A stretch of DNA of 64,000 bases from Neurospora tetraspora (Eukaryota; Ascomycota; Sordariomycetes; Sordariales; Sordariaceae). The stretch is from positions 4,216,001 to 4,280,000 of the forward strand of contig NW_026944387.1 of the NCBI RefSeq assembly GCF_033439725.1, in the 5' to 3' direction. Position 1 is the stretch's first letter, and every line of letters starts with the position of its first letter. A model generated the notes under the pieces. That model saw only the letters and a program-made list of their open reading frames with translations, was not told the origin of the DNA and ran no database searches. Below are positions 35,508 to 45,762 of the stretch, piece by piece. The translations under genes and the position numbers were made by a program.

Positions 35508-38500
35508 GGTGGGCAGGGGCAGTCACGGGCGCATGATTATACAGTTGCACGCATCGCACCCATAAGACTTCCAGGAAGTCAAGTACGGAAGGAAGAAGAG
35601 GAAAATACTCAGCAAGGAAGTACGGAAGGAAGAAGAGAAGAAGAATCGGCTTTAGAGGTGTTGTCGCCATCGCTTTTAGCCAGGTGTTCTTCTGCTGCTG
35701 AACAGGCTGAAACAGGGGGGGGGGGCAGAGTCAGCAGGGTGAGCAGGTAGAAGGAAACTGCGAGGAAGATAAAGAGTGACAAGGAGGGTTTTGCACAATA
35801 TAAGGGCAGAGGAAGCAGTGGTGAGAACCCTTGCTGGCTGACAAGCTAGGTCGACGAGAGAGATGAGGGCGAAGAAGGAAGGGGTTGATGAAAAACCTTG
35901 ATGACTCTTTCTTTGGTATGACGTTGGATGGATCATGGACATGACGAAACTCGCAACATGGAGCGCGCACACACGGAATATCTGCTCTTTTTTTCTTTGC
36001 TTCTGTCATTTCCGGTTCGGCCTTCTGGTTTTTGGTTTTGGTTTTGGTTACATGATGGCGTTTTAGGATGGTAGGGCAGGCAAGGGAAGGTCAAGGCAGG
36101 ACAAGGGCAAGGCAAGGAAGGGTTAAGCACGGGAAGAGAGTAGCATTTTTCTGGGTATAAGTTCTTTTGTGTGTGGGGGGGGGGCGGCATTTTGATGACT
36201 TTATGTTTTGACGTTTTCCTTGACTACTACGGACCACTTGAGCATTCGTTTGCAATATGATACCAATTTCGAAAACTCTCGTTTTGACACATCAGCGGTA
36301 CTGGACATATGTTTGGATACACACCTTTGGGGAGAGACACACACACACGTTTGGGTCGAAAACCCCTCAGTTATGCGTCTGGATGGGCAACCCCGTTGCT
36401 GTCATTGCTGCCGTTCCTGTTGTTGTCCTGGTGGCCAATAATACCCCCTACATTCGTTCACCCTCGGTCCGTCATCAGTTCTGCTCCTTCTGAATATCCG
36501 TGACAGGGCTATGAGTTTGGCAAGGCTAGGAGTGTGGCAAGGCTCCCAATTTGCAGGTCACCAATTGGTCCCAAGTTGCGCCTGGACACAAGATAATACT
36601 CTATCCCCTGTACAAAGTCGAGGCTCGAGAGCAGAGATGCTAGCGCAATCTACATGATTCTAAGGACATCTAACTCAACTCCTGGCGGTATTTCGATGAT
36701 TCTATTTGCATTCCGAGCATCCCATTTTGTAGCAATCAAGTGAGACGGCGAAGTGTCTTGTGATAAGTGTTAGGGCATGATCTCACCAAGATAATGGATC
36801 ACAGGCACAAGGGAAAAGGTTCTTGCATGCGTGCGTCAGGAACCAGGTGACAGGTACACACTGCAGACGGAAAGCTTGGAAACTTGATGACACGTTCTCG
36901 CAGAGGAGGATCCTCCGGTTTTTCGTGTGGCCATGGGGGTCGCTGAATTGAAGTGAAGTGAAGAGCAGGTTAGGGCGGACACCAGGCATGCCACAGCAAT
37001 TTCAAGTGATGTTCACTCCTTGCAGGTAGCCTGAAGTACTTGCCAATTCCGCCTTCAGGAGGTACGAATCCTGACCACGTTGATGACTGTCAGGACAGTG
37101 GACTTAATGCCATGCTCGTTGCTCGCTGTTGCAGGTTTACGTACTCGCTTGGCGAGTTGGAGCTGCCAGCCCGGAGCGAGAGCGAGGACGACAAGAATCA
37201 TGATGTAGGGGCATATGTAGGTACCAAGGTAAGCCGGTAAGGAGAGGTAGGTATGCAGGCTTCAGACCTGATACTGCAGGTACCTACCTGAACCTGAACC
37301 TGAATCCCTTTGCTTCCCTTCTCCTGCTTTTTTGCCCATTGAATTCCAAGATGAGAAGCGCCGAATACCTAGCCCAAAGCCTTCCAAGGCACTCAACGAG
37401 GAGCATTGCTCCATAGCAAGGTACATATCCCGTCAAATGGTAGGTAGGGCCTCACGGGGCCACGGGGCAATTATCTGGAATTTGTAAATCGTCAAAAGAT
37501 AGAGGTATGTTTGGAAATGTCGTAAGCCCATACGTAGGGTATCGGTGACCATCCATTGTTTCAACAGGTAGTCTTAAAAACTGCCCGTACCATAAGGTAC
37601 GTATCGTCAGGAGGGATTGGCGAAGTAGGTACAAAGTAAGGCTTTTTGAGTAATCGTATACCTATTGTTTACCTACGCACTTTGTCGTACGTGTTGATAG
37701 ACCTCTTAATTTCTGCGAGAAGGGCCAGGCTTCGAACCTGGGGCAGAGAGTGACGCTTAGGTAAACTGGCGCGGAGACTGGTGATAATGGCGAGGCTCAA
37801 TGGGAAGGAGGATCTTGATGCGTGGCCAGCCATGTGCCATGGTTGGATAGATTGGTGCAGGTAATCGAGCGCGCGTCCATGGTTCGGAATGCCTCCGTTT
37901 GGGTCAGGTCTGGCGAGACACTGGCCTTCTTAGGTAGCCGGACGCTTCTGTGCTGTCTCGGTTTAAATTCGACATGATGAGCGGTGGACAAGTGCTGGTG
38001 AGCGAGCTGCTGGGGAACGAGCCGAGCTGTTGGGGAACGTGCCGAGCTGTTGGGGAGTGAGCTGCTGGTGAGCGAGCTGCTGGGAACACACCAGGTGAAG
38101 TGGGAAGTGGAATGCCAGAGACATGAGGTCAGAAAACGGGCTCTCTCCCGTCGGTGTCCTCCTTGCTCGCCGGACCCCCCTCCATTGCCGATGGGCAATC
38201 TACCTTCTCGTCCTCGAGAAGAAGGATGGGCGTCCAGCCGTCAGTCTGGTGGTAACACTGCTGCTCCCCCAGGAGCCAGGTTGGCCACGAGATTCCTCGT
38301 ATTTAATGACCGGCCGCCTCCCCAGGCCTTGGGAGCTTTCTCTTTTCCCCATCTCCATCCCATTCTTCATCAGTCCTTGTTGGAACCTCATACTCTCTCC
38401 TCTATCTTTTGTCCATCGACAATATTGGTACCATGTCGCAGTAGAACCGCGAGCAACGGCTGCGAAGACTCTCCCTTTGTCGTGTCGGACTCTTCTTCCT

Positions 38501-39068
38501 CGGATGACAGCTTTGACGCGGCCGGCAATGAAAGACCATGTCTTCCTCGTCGCAATGTTCGCAATAGTAACGCTTGGTTGTTCTGTTGTTTTCGTTCCAT
38601 CTCCTATGCCATGCTGTTCTTTCCGCACGCATTGCCTCCTTTCTCTCTGTTGCTTCCTCATCATTGAGATGATGCTTCCTCTTAAGTCCTGCAATGGCCC
38701 AGTGTAGAGGGTTCGATCTATTGATTCCGATATGCTGGTAGTTGCCCTTGGGCCAAGGTCAAAGGTCCTGGCCATTTGCATCATGGAATCCCCAAACTGC
38801 GTCGGTCATCATTGACCAAAAGATGCAATGCATCGCAGCCTCTATGGCTATAAGTAAAGCGCGGGTTGCGGCGATTTGTTGTGATGGGATCGGGAGTCTT
38901 GCTAATCGCCCGGTATGGATCAAGGTGTAGCCCGTCCGCGACGGATGGCATTAACAGTCCTCCTGCTATCTCAGCAGCAACAACTGGCGGTCGCCACTAC
39001 GGAGGAAGGGGGGAGCTAACCAACAAAGTAGACCGCGGTGGGTTTGGGTCCAACGTTTGGGGATATAG
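35508..39068. other. 3.6 kb gene-poor region
   Basis: No supported gene. The start holds the 3' UTR of the zinc-finger gene, with a directly repeated AGTACGGAAGGAAGAAGAG (about 35583 and 35619). Purine-rich text and G-runs occur at 35716-35725 and 36174-36183. A stem CCAGG/CCTGG enclosing TTCGAAG on the minus strand near 37723-37741 looks like a tRNA T arm but has no matching 5' half. Overlapping open frames at 38050-38780 have no recognisable motif. Confidence 0.4.
37991..38086. repeat. Minisatellite of GAGCTGYTGG units
   Basis: Five imperfect tandem units beginning GAGCTGCTGG or GAGCTGTTGG with GGAACG or TGAGC tails, each roughly 15-24 bp. No coding role is evident. Confidence 0.7.
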
Positions 39069-39099
39069 TTGGCGGGCAATTGTGGCCACATTCCCCAAT

Positions 39100-39335
39100 T
39101 GTCGTCCACTTCTGCTTCTGGGTCTGCTTCTGGATCTGCTTCTGGGTTTGCTCCCGGTCCCGCCTCCTCCTTTGCCCCTGGCTCGGCTCCTGTCTTTGCC
39201 TCCGCTCCGGCTCCTGTTTCTGCCTCCGCTCCGGTTGGTGTTTCTGCTTCCGCTCCGGTTGCCGTTTCTGCCTCTGCTCCGGCTGTTGTTTCGTTTGGCC
39301 CGGCTCTTGTTTCCCCTCATGGCCCAGCTATTGTT
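39100..39335. repeat. GC-rich tandem repeat of CTTCTGG/CTCCGG units
   Basis: Short units of the type TCTGCTTCTGG, GCTCCGGCTC and TGCCTCCGCTCCGG repeat about fifteen times. All three plus frames stay open, one encoding Ala/Ser/Pro repeats (SASAPV-type), one Leu/Pro repeats; the minus strand encodes Arg/Ser/Asn repeats. None opens with a supported ATG, so I list it as a repeat. It could be an exon of an unrecognised gene. Confidence 0.6.
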
Positions 39336-39423
39336 TTAAACCGCTAATGTCGGATTCGTTTTCTATCGAACCTCTATAAATTAAAAACGATACCCAACAA
39401 CAACAAGAACCACCACGGCCACC

Positions 39424-39618
39424 ATGCCCGTCATCCCAACCAGCACTATCGCCGCCGCCGTGAGCACCATCACCGTCGTCGCCGCCACGCCGGCCGCCAC
39501 CAATGGGCTAAAACCCCCGGAGAAGATCGCCGAATTGGCCAGCGGCGGATGTACAACCTATACACGCACCTCTACGAACCCATTCAACACATTCAACATA
39601 CTGTTGACGATTGGTTAG
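39424..39618 (+). CDS. Short hypothetical ORF with strong start context
   Basis: A 64-codon frame opens at an ATG preceded by CCACGGCCACC, a very good eukaryotic start context, after a CAACAACAAGAACC leader. It encodes a Thr/Ala/Val-rich start (MPVIPTSTIAAAVSTIT) and no known motif. A different plus frame from ATG 39549 to 39950 remains open for 133 codons (MYNLYTHLYEPIQH...), so a frameshift or intron near 39540 could join them. It lies in an area full of gene fragments. Function unknown. Confidence 0.25.
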   Translation: MPVIPTSTIAAAVSTITVVAATPAATNGLKPPEKIAELASGGCTTYTRTSTNPFNTFNILLTIG

Positions 39619-39863
39619 CATCTCAGTTAATCACCGCCGATTCTGTTGCCCAGCTGTATAACTACTTTCAACTTGGCCAGTCGGCGCCGCAGCAACCTCT
39701 CACGCCGGAAATTCCCGGCTCCCCCTCCCAAGATTCTCCCATCTCGAATTTTGCAATCGGCGCCGGACTCCATAACTACCGGATGTCCCTCAGCCGATCG
39801 AGTTCGGCTCCTTTAAGGCCAAGCGCATACCCTCGGGGTTGTTTAAGACCTTCTGACCAGGAC

Positions 39864-40133
39864 TCATGGGAACATAATCCCCCATATACGATCGACGAAG
39901 CCCACTGGGTGTTTGTCAATGTAGCATGGACGATGCCTCGGTCTTTGTAGGCATAAAGGCTGGTAGTTGCGCACGGTGACGTTGTCGAATGGGGGAAGGG
40001 GGAAGTTGAAGAACTTTTGCCCGCCCGAGTTGGCGAAGCCTGTGGCGTAGAGCCACTTGACTAGGAGGGCGAAAAGTTCGGGCTCGATTGTGGGGAGGTG
40101 GATTTCTTCGATGGGCTCGGGCTGGGGGTTCAA
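39864..40133 (-). pseudogene. BTB/POZ-like domain fragment
   Basis: The frame contains EEIHLPTIEPELFALLVKWL followed by YATGF, the pattern around the end of a fungal BTB domain (hydrophobic-LPE/T-x-P-x-xF-x-x-x-xxWLYTG). BTB domains mediate dimerisation and Cul3 binding. The upstream half of the domain, expected at higher coordinates, is not readable in one frame: the region to 40413 is open in a different frame without BTB features. I infer a truncated or frameshifted remnant. The frame overlaps plus-strand ORF 39549-39950. Confidence 0.4.
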
Positions 40134-40423
40134 AAGATGCCTGATACCTTAGGAGGACGCTGATGTAATTGCTCCTCCTCTCTGGCTGGATCATGCTGGG
40201 TAAGAGCGGGGGGCTTTTTATTTTCCTTCGAGACGGGAAGGAACTAATAGGTAGTCTAGAGGTAGGCACACGTTGTGAGTGATGCTGGTCCACGATCAAG
40301 ACAGAACGGCTGGTTTGGCTTTCTACAATGCTTGATGGTCTTAGAATCTTTTGAACAAGGAAGGCAGCGAGACACTCTAGTTGAAAGAGACCAAAGAGAG
40401 ACCTCACATTCATCGAATGTTTT

Positions 40424-40920
40424 TCAGGACGATGAAAACTTCAGACGAATATATCCGCATCGACAACCTTTCTTCCCTACTCGTCCTTTCATCTGATGTC
40501 CTACTTCAAGTTGGGCGCAGTTAACAGCTATACAGCAACAAACGTAAAAGATGCGGAAGAACATATCTGTAATTCCAGCAATGCCAAACGCCAGGCGGGG
40601 AACCTCCAACGATAATCCTGTGTTGCACCCCTTCAGACGTGTTCGTTTTGTGAATGCCGGCGGTAGCGTTTCGATGTTGTCTGACTCGGAATCTAATTCC
40701 CCTCGCTGTTTGTACTCGATCCTACATAGATAGCCTGTTTCGAGTTTGGTTTCTCCAGTACCAATACATAAACACCGCAATCATCTCTCGAAAATTGATC
40801 GGGTAGAGACTTCAGCTGTCCAATTGTAGGAGGGTTGATACCCTTGAGGATGTCTGCGACCGTAGGAGCAAAATCGACACTATTTGTTGTAAAAAGGAAT
40901 GTAAATTCACATTTTTCCAT
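40424..40920 (-). pseudogene. GIY-YIG nuclease-domain remnant, copy 1 (frameshifted)
   Basis: From ATG 40920 the frame runs 75 codons and contains GVYVLVLEKP, then QAIYVGSST, the two signature strands of a GIY-YIG nuclease. It stops at TNSEGN. The neighbouring frame (through 40424) continues with NIETLPPAFTKRTRLKGCNTG, a layout like the region after the GIY-YIG core in fungal proteins of this kind (xLP...K...G...GL). A frameshift or an intron near 40700 is implied. The segment PPTIGQLKSLP before the core is shared with the second copy at 42.2-42.6 kb. It probably descends from a fungal GIY-YIG family of unknown role; activity is unlikely in this form. Confidence 0.5.
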
Positions 40921-40946
40921 TTGTCTTGGTGCACCACTGTCGTGGC

Positions 40947-40988
40947 AATCACATGCAGGACAAACATTTATCCTGCATATGTGATTTG
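40947..40988. repeat. Small hairpin
   Basis: AATCACATGCAGGA is followed 8 nt later by TCCTGCATATGTGATT, which pairs with it apart from a two-base bulge. It lies just upstream of the start of GIY-YIG copy 1 (minus strand). It could be structure in a 5' UTR or a remnant of a small foldback element. Confidence 0.6.
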
Positions 40989-41281
40989 TCGGCGGAGGGG
41001 AGGAGGCGATGCTTACTTAGCCTCCAGACCGACAAACTGGGTCCCGATCATCCCCAGACGAAGGCCTTAGCGGAGGCATGCGAGGGACTCAAAGAGGACT
41101 ATGAGTTGAACGAGGATCTCAAGCTGAATTTGGAGAAAGCCGAAGTGGTGGTGGGCGGGTTGGCCGTCCCGGAGCCGGGCCTCAGGCGCCGTTGTTCTAG
41201 TTCTGAAGGGTTGGGTGCTGGTCCATTCCCGGTCTCGAGGTTCTTGCCGGCTCAATGGTTATTGACATCTTGGCGCCATTC

Positions 41282-41753
41282 TCATCGGCCCTCCTTCTTT
41301 CCTTTTACAGATTGTTGTTCATCTGCTCGATAATGGCGTCCTTTGACTGTATTGGCCTGCTGGTCGATGGCTTTAGCCTTCTCATAGGTCGTCTTTGTAT
41401 TCTCGATTGACTTTGAGTTCTGTTGTTGTAACGTCTCCAATTGCTCCGCGTGTTTATGTTGCATTTGGCCGATTTCCTTTTCGGCGTTGGCCACGCGCGC
41501 ATTTGTTGTTGTTGTTGTTGTTTGGTAACTTTCTGCTGCTCTGTCAGTGTGTCAGTGGTGTGTTGGTGAGTGGATGTGGCAGGAGGCCAGAAGAAAGACT
41601 TCGGCTTTGCTGCCCATCAAGGCCGGCAGCATAGGGCCACGGGCAGATCTCAGGGAGCCCCAACTGGTTGGGAGATTGGAGGCGGGGGGCGTTGCATGTC
41701 GGGCAGGCGGCGGTGGTGGTGAGGTTGGGTGGAGGCGCCATTGTTGTTGGTGG

Positions 41754-41792
<39 letters not shown>

Positions 41793-41887
41793 GGTTGTAG
41801 TTGTTCCTGTGCCTGTGGCCAGTGTGTATGTGCAGTGTGGTTGAAGATCAGAAAAAAGACGAGGAAAACGATTCTCCTCAGCCTCAT
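41282..41887 (-). pseudogene. Polyglutamine and coiled-coil ORF fragments
   Basis: From ATG 41887 the frame encodes a hydrophobic, signal-like start (MRLRRIVFLVFFLIF), a run of about 12-14 Gln from the TTG microsatellite at 41754-41790, then a Pro-rich stretch, ending at 41552. Downstream in another frame (41494-41282) is a helical, Gln/Glu/Lys-rich segment (EKEIGQMQHKHAEQLETLQQ) that could form a coiled coil; its natural continuation, DAIIEQMNNNL, lies in a third frame, implying a frameshift near 41350. I infer a decayed gene. No family recognised. Confidence 0.3.
41754..41790. repeat. TTG/CAA trinucleotide microsatellite
   Basis: About twelve perfect TTG units on the plus strand. On the minus strand it reads as polyGln in the fragment frame above. 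Confidence 0.9.
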
Positions 41888-42189
41888 CAGCCCTCTTGCT
41901 CTCCTCCTTTTACCTTTTATGTAGTAGATAGTCTAAACCGGCTAAAATGAGGCTGAATGCTTGGTATCCCATCGTCGTCCAGTCGGATTTTTTCATCCCC
42001 GCGGTGGGGGGGTGGCGGCGAGGGGTATGCCCAGAGAGGATTGAAGACCAGTGACGAAGAGAGGGAGATGCGCCATCGTTGTTTTTGTTGTTGGTGGTGT
42101 TGTTGGTTTTGGTTACCGAGCTAAGAGATCCGGGCCGTTCCTTTTTCCTACCCCAGCGGAGAGTCCCGTCCCTAAACCCGGCCCCTCTC

Positions 42190-42590
42190 CCCGTATTATA
42201 CCGGGGTAGTGATAAGGTTTACCCAAAGGAATGGAATATTCTATCAGAAAGCTGGACATTCTTGAGCGAAGCGATCAGCATACCAGAAAACAATGTACAT
42301 TGGAATACCAAACGCTACATCCCTAACCGAATAGAATAGGACCGCCTCTCTAGAACTATAATAATCGACCCAACTTTCAATAAACTATTTTCGAACGGAA
42401 AGCCTCCTCCCACAATCGCTCTATTTAAGCAACTCCCAGTCTATACTACTTCCGATACACTCAAATGGGCAATGTATCTTCTCGTCTTAGAAAACCCGGG
42501 TTAACGCCCGGCCATATATATCGGAAGCGGTACGAATAAAGTTCATCGTGTTGAAGCGCGCCTTGCAGACTACAAGAAATTATGTGGACA
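42190..42590 (+). pseudogene. GIY-YIG nuclease-domain remnant, copy 2 (two in-frame stops)
   Basis: One continuous plus frame contains PPPTIALFKQLP, then MYLLVLENPG, a TAA at 42502-42504, then RPAIYIGSGTNKVHRVEARL and ADYKKL. This is the GIY-YIG core with the conserved Arg/Glu-containing helix after it. A second stop, TAG, lies at 42337-42339. Both stops are one C-to-T step from a Gln codon (CAA, CAG), which is what RIP produces. It is homologous to copy 1 on the minus strand 1.3 kb away (PPTI..LK.LP and Y.LVLE.P....AIY.GS.TN shared). The two copies point away from each other. Clearly non-coding now. Confidence 0.6.
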
Positions 42591-42969
42591 CTCAATAATA
42601 CTGTGCTGCTACAACACCTCGACGACAGGACTGATGCCAGAAAAGCCAAGTAGGCGGCAGGGAGGTTCCAGGGAGGGAAGGTGCACGAGCTTGGAAGTAC
42701 GTCTGGTAGAGAGATCTGCGAGTGTCTTGAAGCATGTTGGGGGACAACAATATCCATTTCCTGCGCAATGACCTCTCTCATGGTCGATCCGAGGTCTTCG
42801 ATGTTTCCAGCTCAGCCGCCGGGATAAATTCGAAAAAGAAATTCCATCTCTTGCATTTTTCAGCATCATTCATTGTCCGTTTCTTCCCACCACTTGGGGT
42901 TCCCTCGACCAATAGACAAAAAACGCACCCAGCCCCTCCCACCTCGTTACCCTCCCTCATCATTCACCC

Positions 42970-44603
42970 TCACCTCCTATAATGCTGCGTAAAATCATAT
43001 CTAACCCCCATCATCCCCAACAGCACCTCCTTCGCCCCCTCCTCATCCCCCTTGACCTTCCTCAAAACCCCCAAAAACTCGTCCCCCTCCACCTCAACCT
43101 GCCCACTCACCCTCCTAAAGTTCTCCTGACTCAGCGGGTTAATAATCGTCTTCCACTTCTCCATCCTCTTCTCACTATACAGTTCCAAAATCTCTTCTTC
43201 GTCGGCCTTCCCATCCCAGATCCCCACTAGACAATCGTACAGTCCGCCGACGTCGACAAACCCGCCCGTAATACCCAAACCGCCCCAAGGGTTGCAGAGG
43301 TGCGCGGCGTCTGCTACCAGCAGCACACGGCCGACGCGGAAGGAGGGCGCGCAGCGCTGGTGCATCCGGTAGGGGGAGAGGGTGAGGAGTTGGTATTGGT
43401 CCGGGGTGGGCGAGCCGGGGAGCATGGATTGGAATTTGAAGGGTTGGCGGGAGAGGTATTGGGCGCGGGTGAGGTTGGGGACTTCGGCGTAGGTGACGCG
43501 GTAGAGGGCGGGGTGGGAGGGTGTGGAGGGGGCTATGCGGGCTGCCATCTGTGTTTTTGGGGTGTGGTGGTTAGTGACGATAGGGGAGGAGGTAGGTATG
43601 GAGGGGAGGAGGAAGACGTACGAAAAAGTTCTCGGGATCAATGATGAAGTTGGCGTCGGACCAGCCGAACTTGTCGAAGTCGTAGTAGGTCTGTTCAGTC
43701 AGTCATCACTTGCTCCTTCTTCACTTGCATCGCCACTCTCATGCGCTTCCTGTTCTTTCTCTATCAAGCATTCCCACCGGGTACCGGTTTCAAGACTCAC
43801 ATTGGTAGCAATAATCGTCCTATCCCACGTAAACCCCGGAAACTCATCCCCAAACAACCCTTTCCTAACCGCACTATTCGCTCCATCCGCTCCCACCACA
43901 ATACATCCCTCCCCACCGACCTTCTTCCGTTCTTTCACTTCTCCATCCTCACCAGTAGTAACCTCAACCTCAACCCAAGCACCCTTTTTTCCCCCTTCCT
44001 TCCCATCCTCCCCTTTGCTATCCTCACCCGTATGCCCAACCCCCACAACCTTATGCCTCCACAAAACCTCCACCCCCCGCTCCACACACTCCTCAAGCAT
44101 CAACTTCAACAAATCCTGCAACACAAGACAATGCGTCCTCATATCCTGCTTTTTCTCCTTTGCCCCTTCCTCTCCCTCTGTCCCTGTCCCCAACCCCCAA
44201 CCCCCCACCGGAACCCCCTCCAGCCCTTCTAGGATTACATCCCTCAACCCCCGCGCATCAAACCCCCCCACCTCCTCAAAACTCCCCGGCTTCCGCCAAG
44301 TCATCGTCGACAACACCAACCCACGCTCCCTAATCTTCTCGACGATGCCGGCGCGGATGAATTCGGGGATGCATGGCGTGCCGTAGTGGGCGGCGCGCGG
44401 TTGGGAGTCGAGTTCATGGGAGGCTTCGAGGATGGTCACGGGGATGGGGTTCGGTCGGTGTTTGGAGAGGAGGAGGGCGAGGAGGAGGCCGGAGGGGCCG
44501 GCGCCTGTTATTAGGACCTGTGATTGTCATTGGGGTATGGTTAGTCGAGGAAGGGGAGGAGGTGGGTTTGGGGTGGTCGACTTACCCTCTTGAAGGGATG
44601 GGG

Positions 44604-44641
<38 letters not shown>

Positions 44642-44651
44642 GGTCAGTCAT
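42970..44651 (-). CDS. FAD-dependent monooxygenase (PHBH-type)
   Basis: Four exons give 476 aa: 44651-44586, 44517-43801, 43690-43622, 43548-42970. Introns 44518-44585, 43691-43800 and 43549-43621 start GTAAGT, GTGAGT and GTACGT and end CAG, all phase 0. Motifs of class A flavin monooxygenases are in order: GAGPSG at 27-32 (dinucleotide binding), GADGANS at 231-237 (DG motif), ADAAHLCNPWGGLGITGG from 363 (FAD ribityl binding, GD motif). The third exon encodes TYYDFDKFGWSDANFIIDPE, typical of fungal members of this family. The enzyme would use NAD(P)H and O2 to hydroxylate an aromatic or similar substrate; the substrate is unknown. The N-terminus has about 13 Gln from a CAA microsatellite, which should vary between strains. 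A 67-residue acidic/Lys-rich insertion lies around residues 125-215. There is no biosynthetic cluster around it. Confidence 0.88.
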
Positions 44652-45268
44652 GATGTTTTCTTTTGGTCTTTGTTGACTCCGAGAAAGACAGTGTGGATTT
44701 GTCTCAGGGCAATTCTCAAGAGACAGGAAGTTTAGTTGTATCGCCCAGTTGGATTTGGGAATGCAATCGTTGTTATATCATCCTCCTCCGATGTTCCCAA
44801 GCGATCTTCCCCGCACCGGCCCCGCACCGGCGTCCGGAAGCTACGAGGTCGGAGGGTAGCATCACATCTCTGACTACTTACAGCGCTTGCTATTTTGTTA
44901 ATGCGGGGAAGTCTTGTCTGCTCAAGTCTATAGGTCAATGGTCTTCGGTGGTTTCTTCTGTCTACCGAGTTTTGCTTGCTCAGATAGTTCGGATAGTCGA
45001 GTCTTGGGTCGCATGGTGAACATGGTTGCAGTAGCTCGGCGTGCCGAAGCTTGGGGTTCGGGTTCCGGTGCGGGGAGAGGAGAGGGGTCGGTAATGGTTG
45101 TTTGTTTGGAGAGGAGCACAACTGCGCAAGATCTCGCAATGGGAACTCTCAGTTCTTAGCGGCATTGAATGAAAGATTTTCGAAGAAAAGAAAAGGTGTG
45201 TGCCGATAATAACGAACGAGCAGGTACCTTGGCGGAGGCCGAGGCAGGGAAGGTGCAGAATACACGTA
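44652..45268. other. Upstream region of the FAD monooxygenase
   Basis: It should hold the monooxygenase promoter. Open frames on both strands are short and unrecognised. GCACCGGCCCCGCACCGG near 44810 is a short direct repeat. The right end borders the MITE. Confidence 0.4.
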
Positions 45269-45762
45269 CAGTGCCTCTCCAAAAAAAACGCCCAACGATT
45301 TTTTTACCCGCAAAAAGGGCCAAAACTCAACTCTGTCACTCCTCGGTTTTCCACCTCAACCACCTTTCAAAAACGGATGCACTCAAGATAGAAAGAGGTA
45401 AATGATTATAGTTATTGAAAACGAGGTTGGCATTAAATTCTTCCTTTTGGTGGTGGGATGACATTTGTTAAAAGGTGAGTAAGAAAAAGAAATTTGGCTA
45501 TAGTGGACTTATAGCGCATTACAGTGGGTGAAAATCGAGATGCTTTTCAAAAAGTGAATTTGGTACTTGAGATCTCGCGCCCCCTTTGACGGAATTCCTT
45601 CGGATAACGTTGACTAGTATCCCCTTTCAAAGATCTCTCTACTTGAATTTTGGTAGAATATTTGCATTAAGATAGCGTAGTTGGTTAACGGTTTCTCGAG
45701 TTGAGTTTAGGCCTTTTTTGGTGGGAAAAAAATAATTGGGCGTTTTTTTTGGTGACCCACTG
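45269..45762. mobile_element. Tc1/mariner-type MITE, 494 bp
   Basis: The ends form long imperfect inverted repeats of about 60 bp. Left: CAGTGCCTCTCC, then eight A, CGCCCAACG, seven T, ACCCGCAAAAAGGGCC, AAAACTCAACTC. The reverse complement of the right end follows the same order: CAGTGGGTCACC, eight A, CGCCCAATTA, seven T, CCCACCAAAAAAGGCC, TAAACTCAACTC. TA flanks both ends (45267-45268, 45763-45764), the Tc1/mariner target duplication. The interior has no coding capacity; an internal TACAGTGGGT at about 45520 resembles a terminus and may mark a nested or rearranged copy. Confidence 0.82.

Noticed and set aside
37700-37760. tRNA gene on the minus strand
   Set aside because: A convincing T-arm-like hairpin (CCAGG-TTCGAAG-CCTGG) is present, but no matching acceptor 5' strand, D arm or anticodon arm was found in the next 130 nt.
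43699-43800. Reading FAD monooxygenase exon 2 through to the stop at 43699
   Set aside because: A consensus GTGAGT donor in phase 0 after ATN joins directly to TYYDFDKFGWSDANF, which fits the family; the read-through tail is Glu/Ser-rich and unlike it.
43523-44386. 287-codon plus-strand ORF opposite the FAD monooxygenase
   Set aside because: It is the antisense shadow of exons 2-4, caused by codon bias of the real minus-strand gene.
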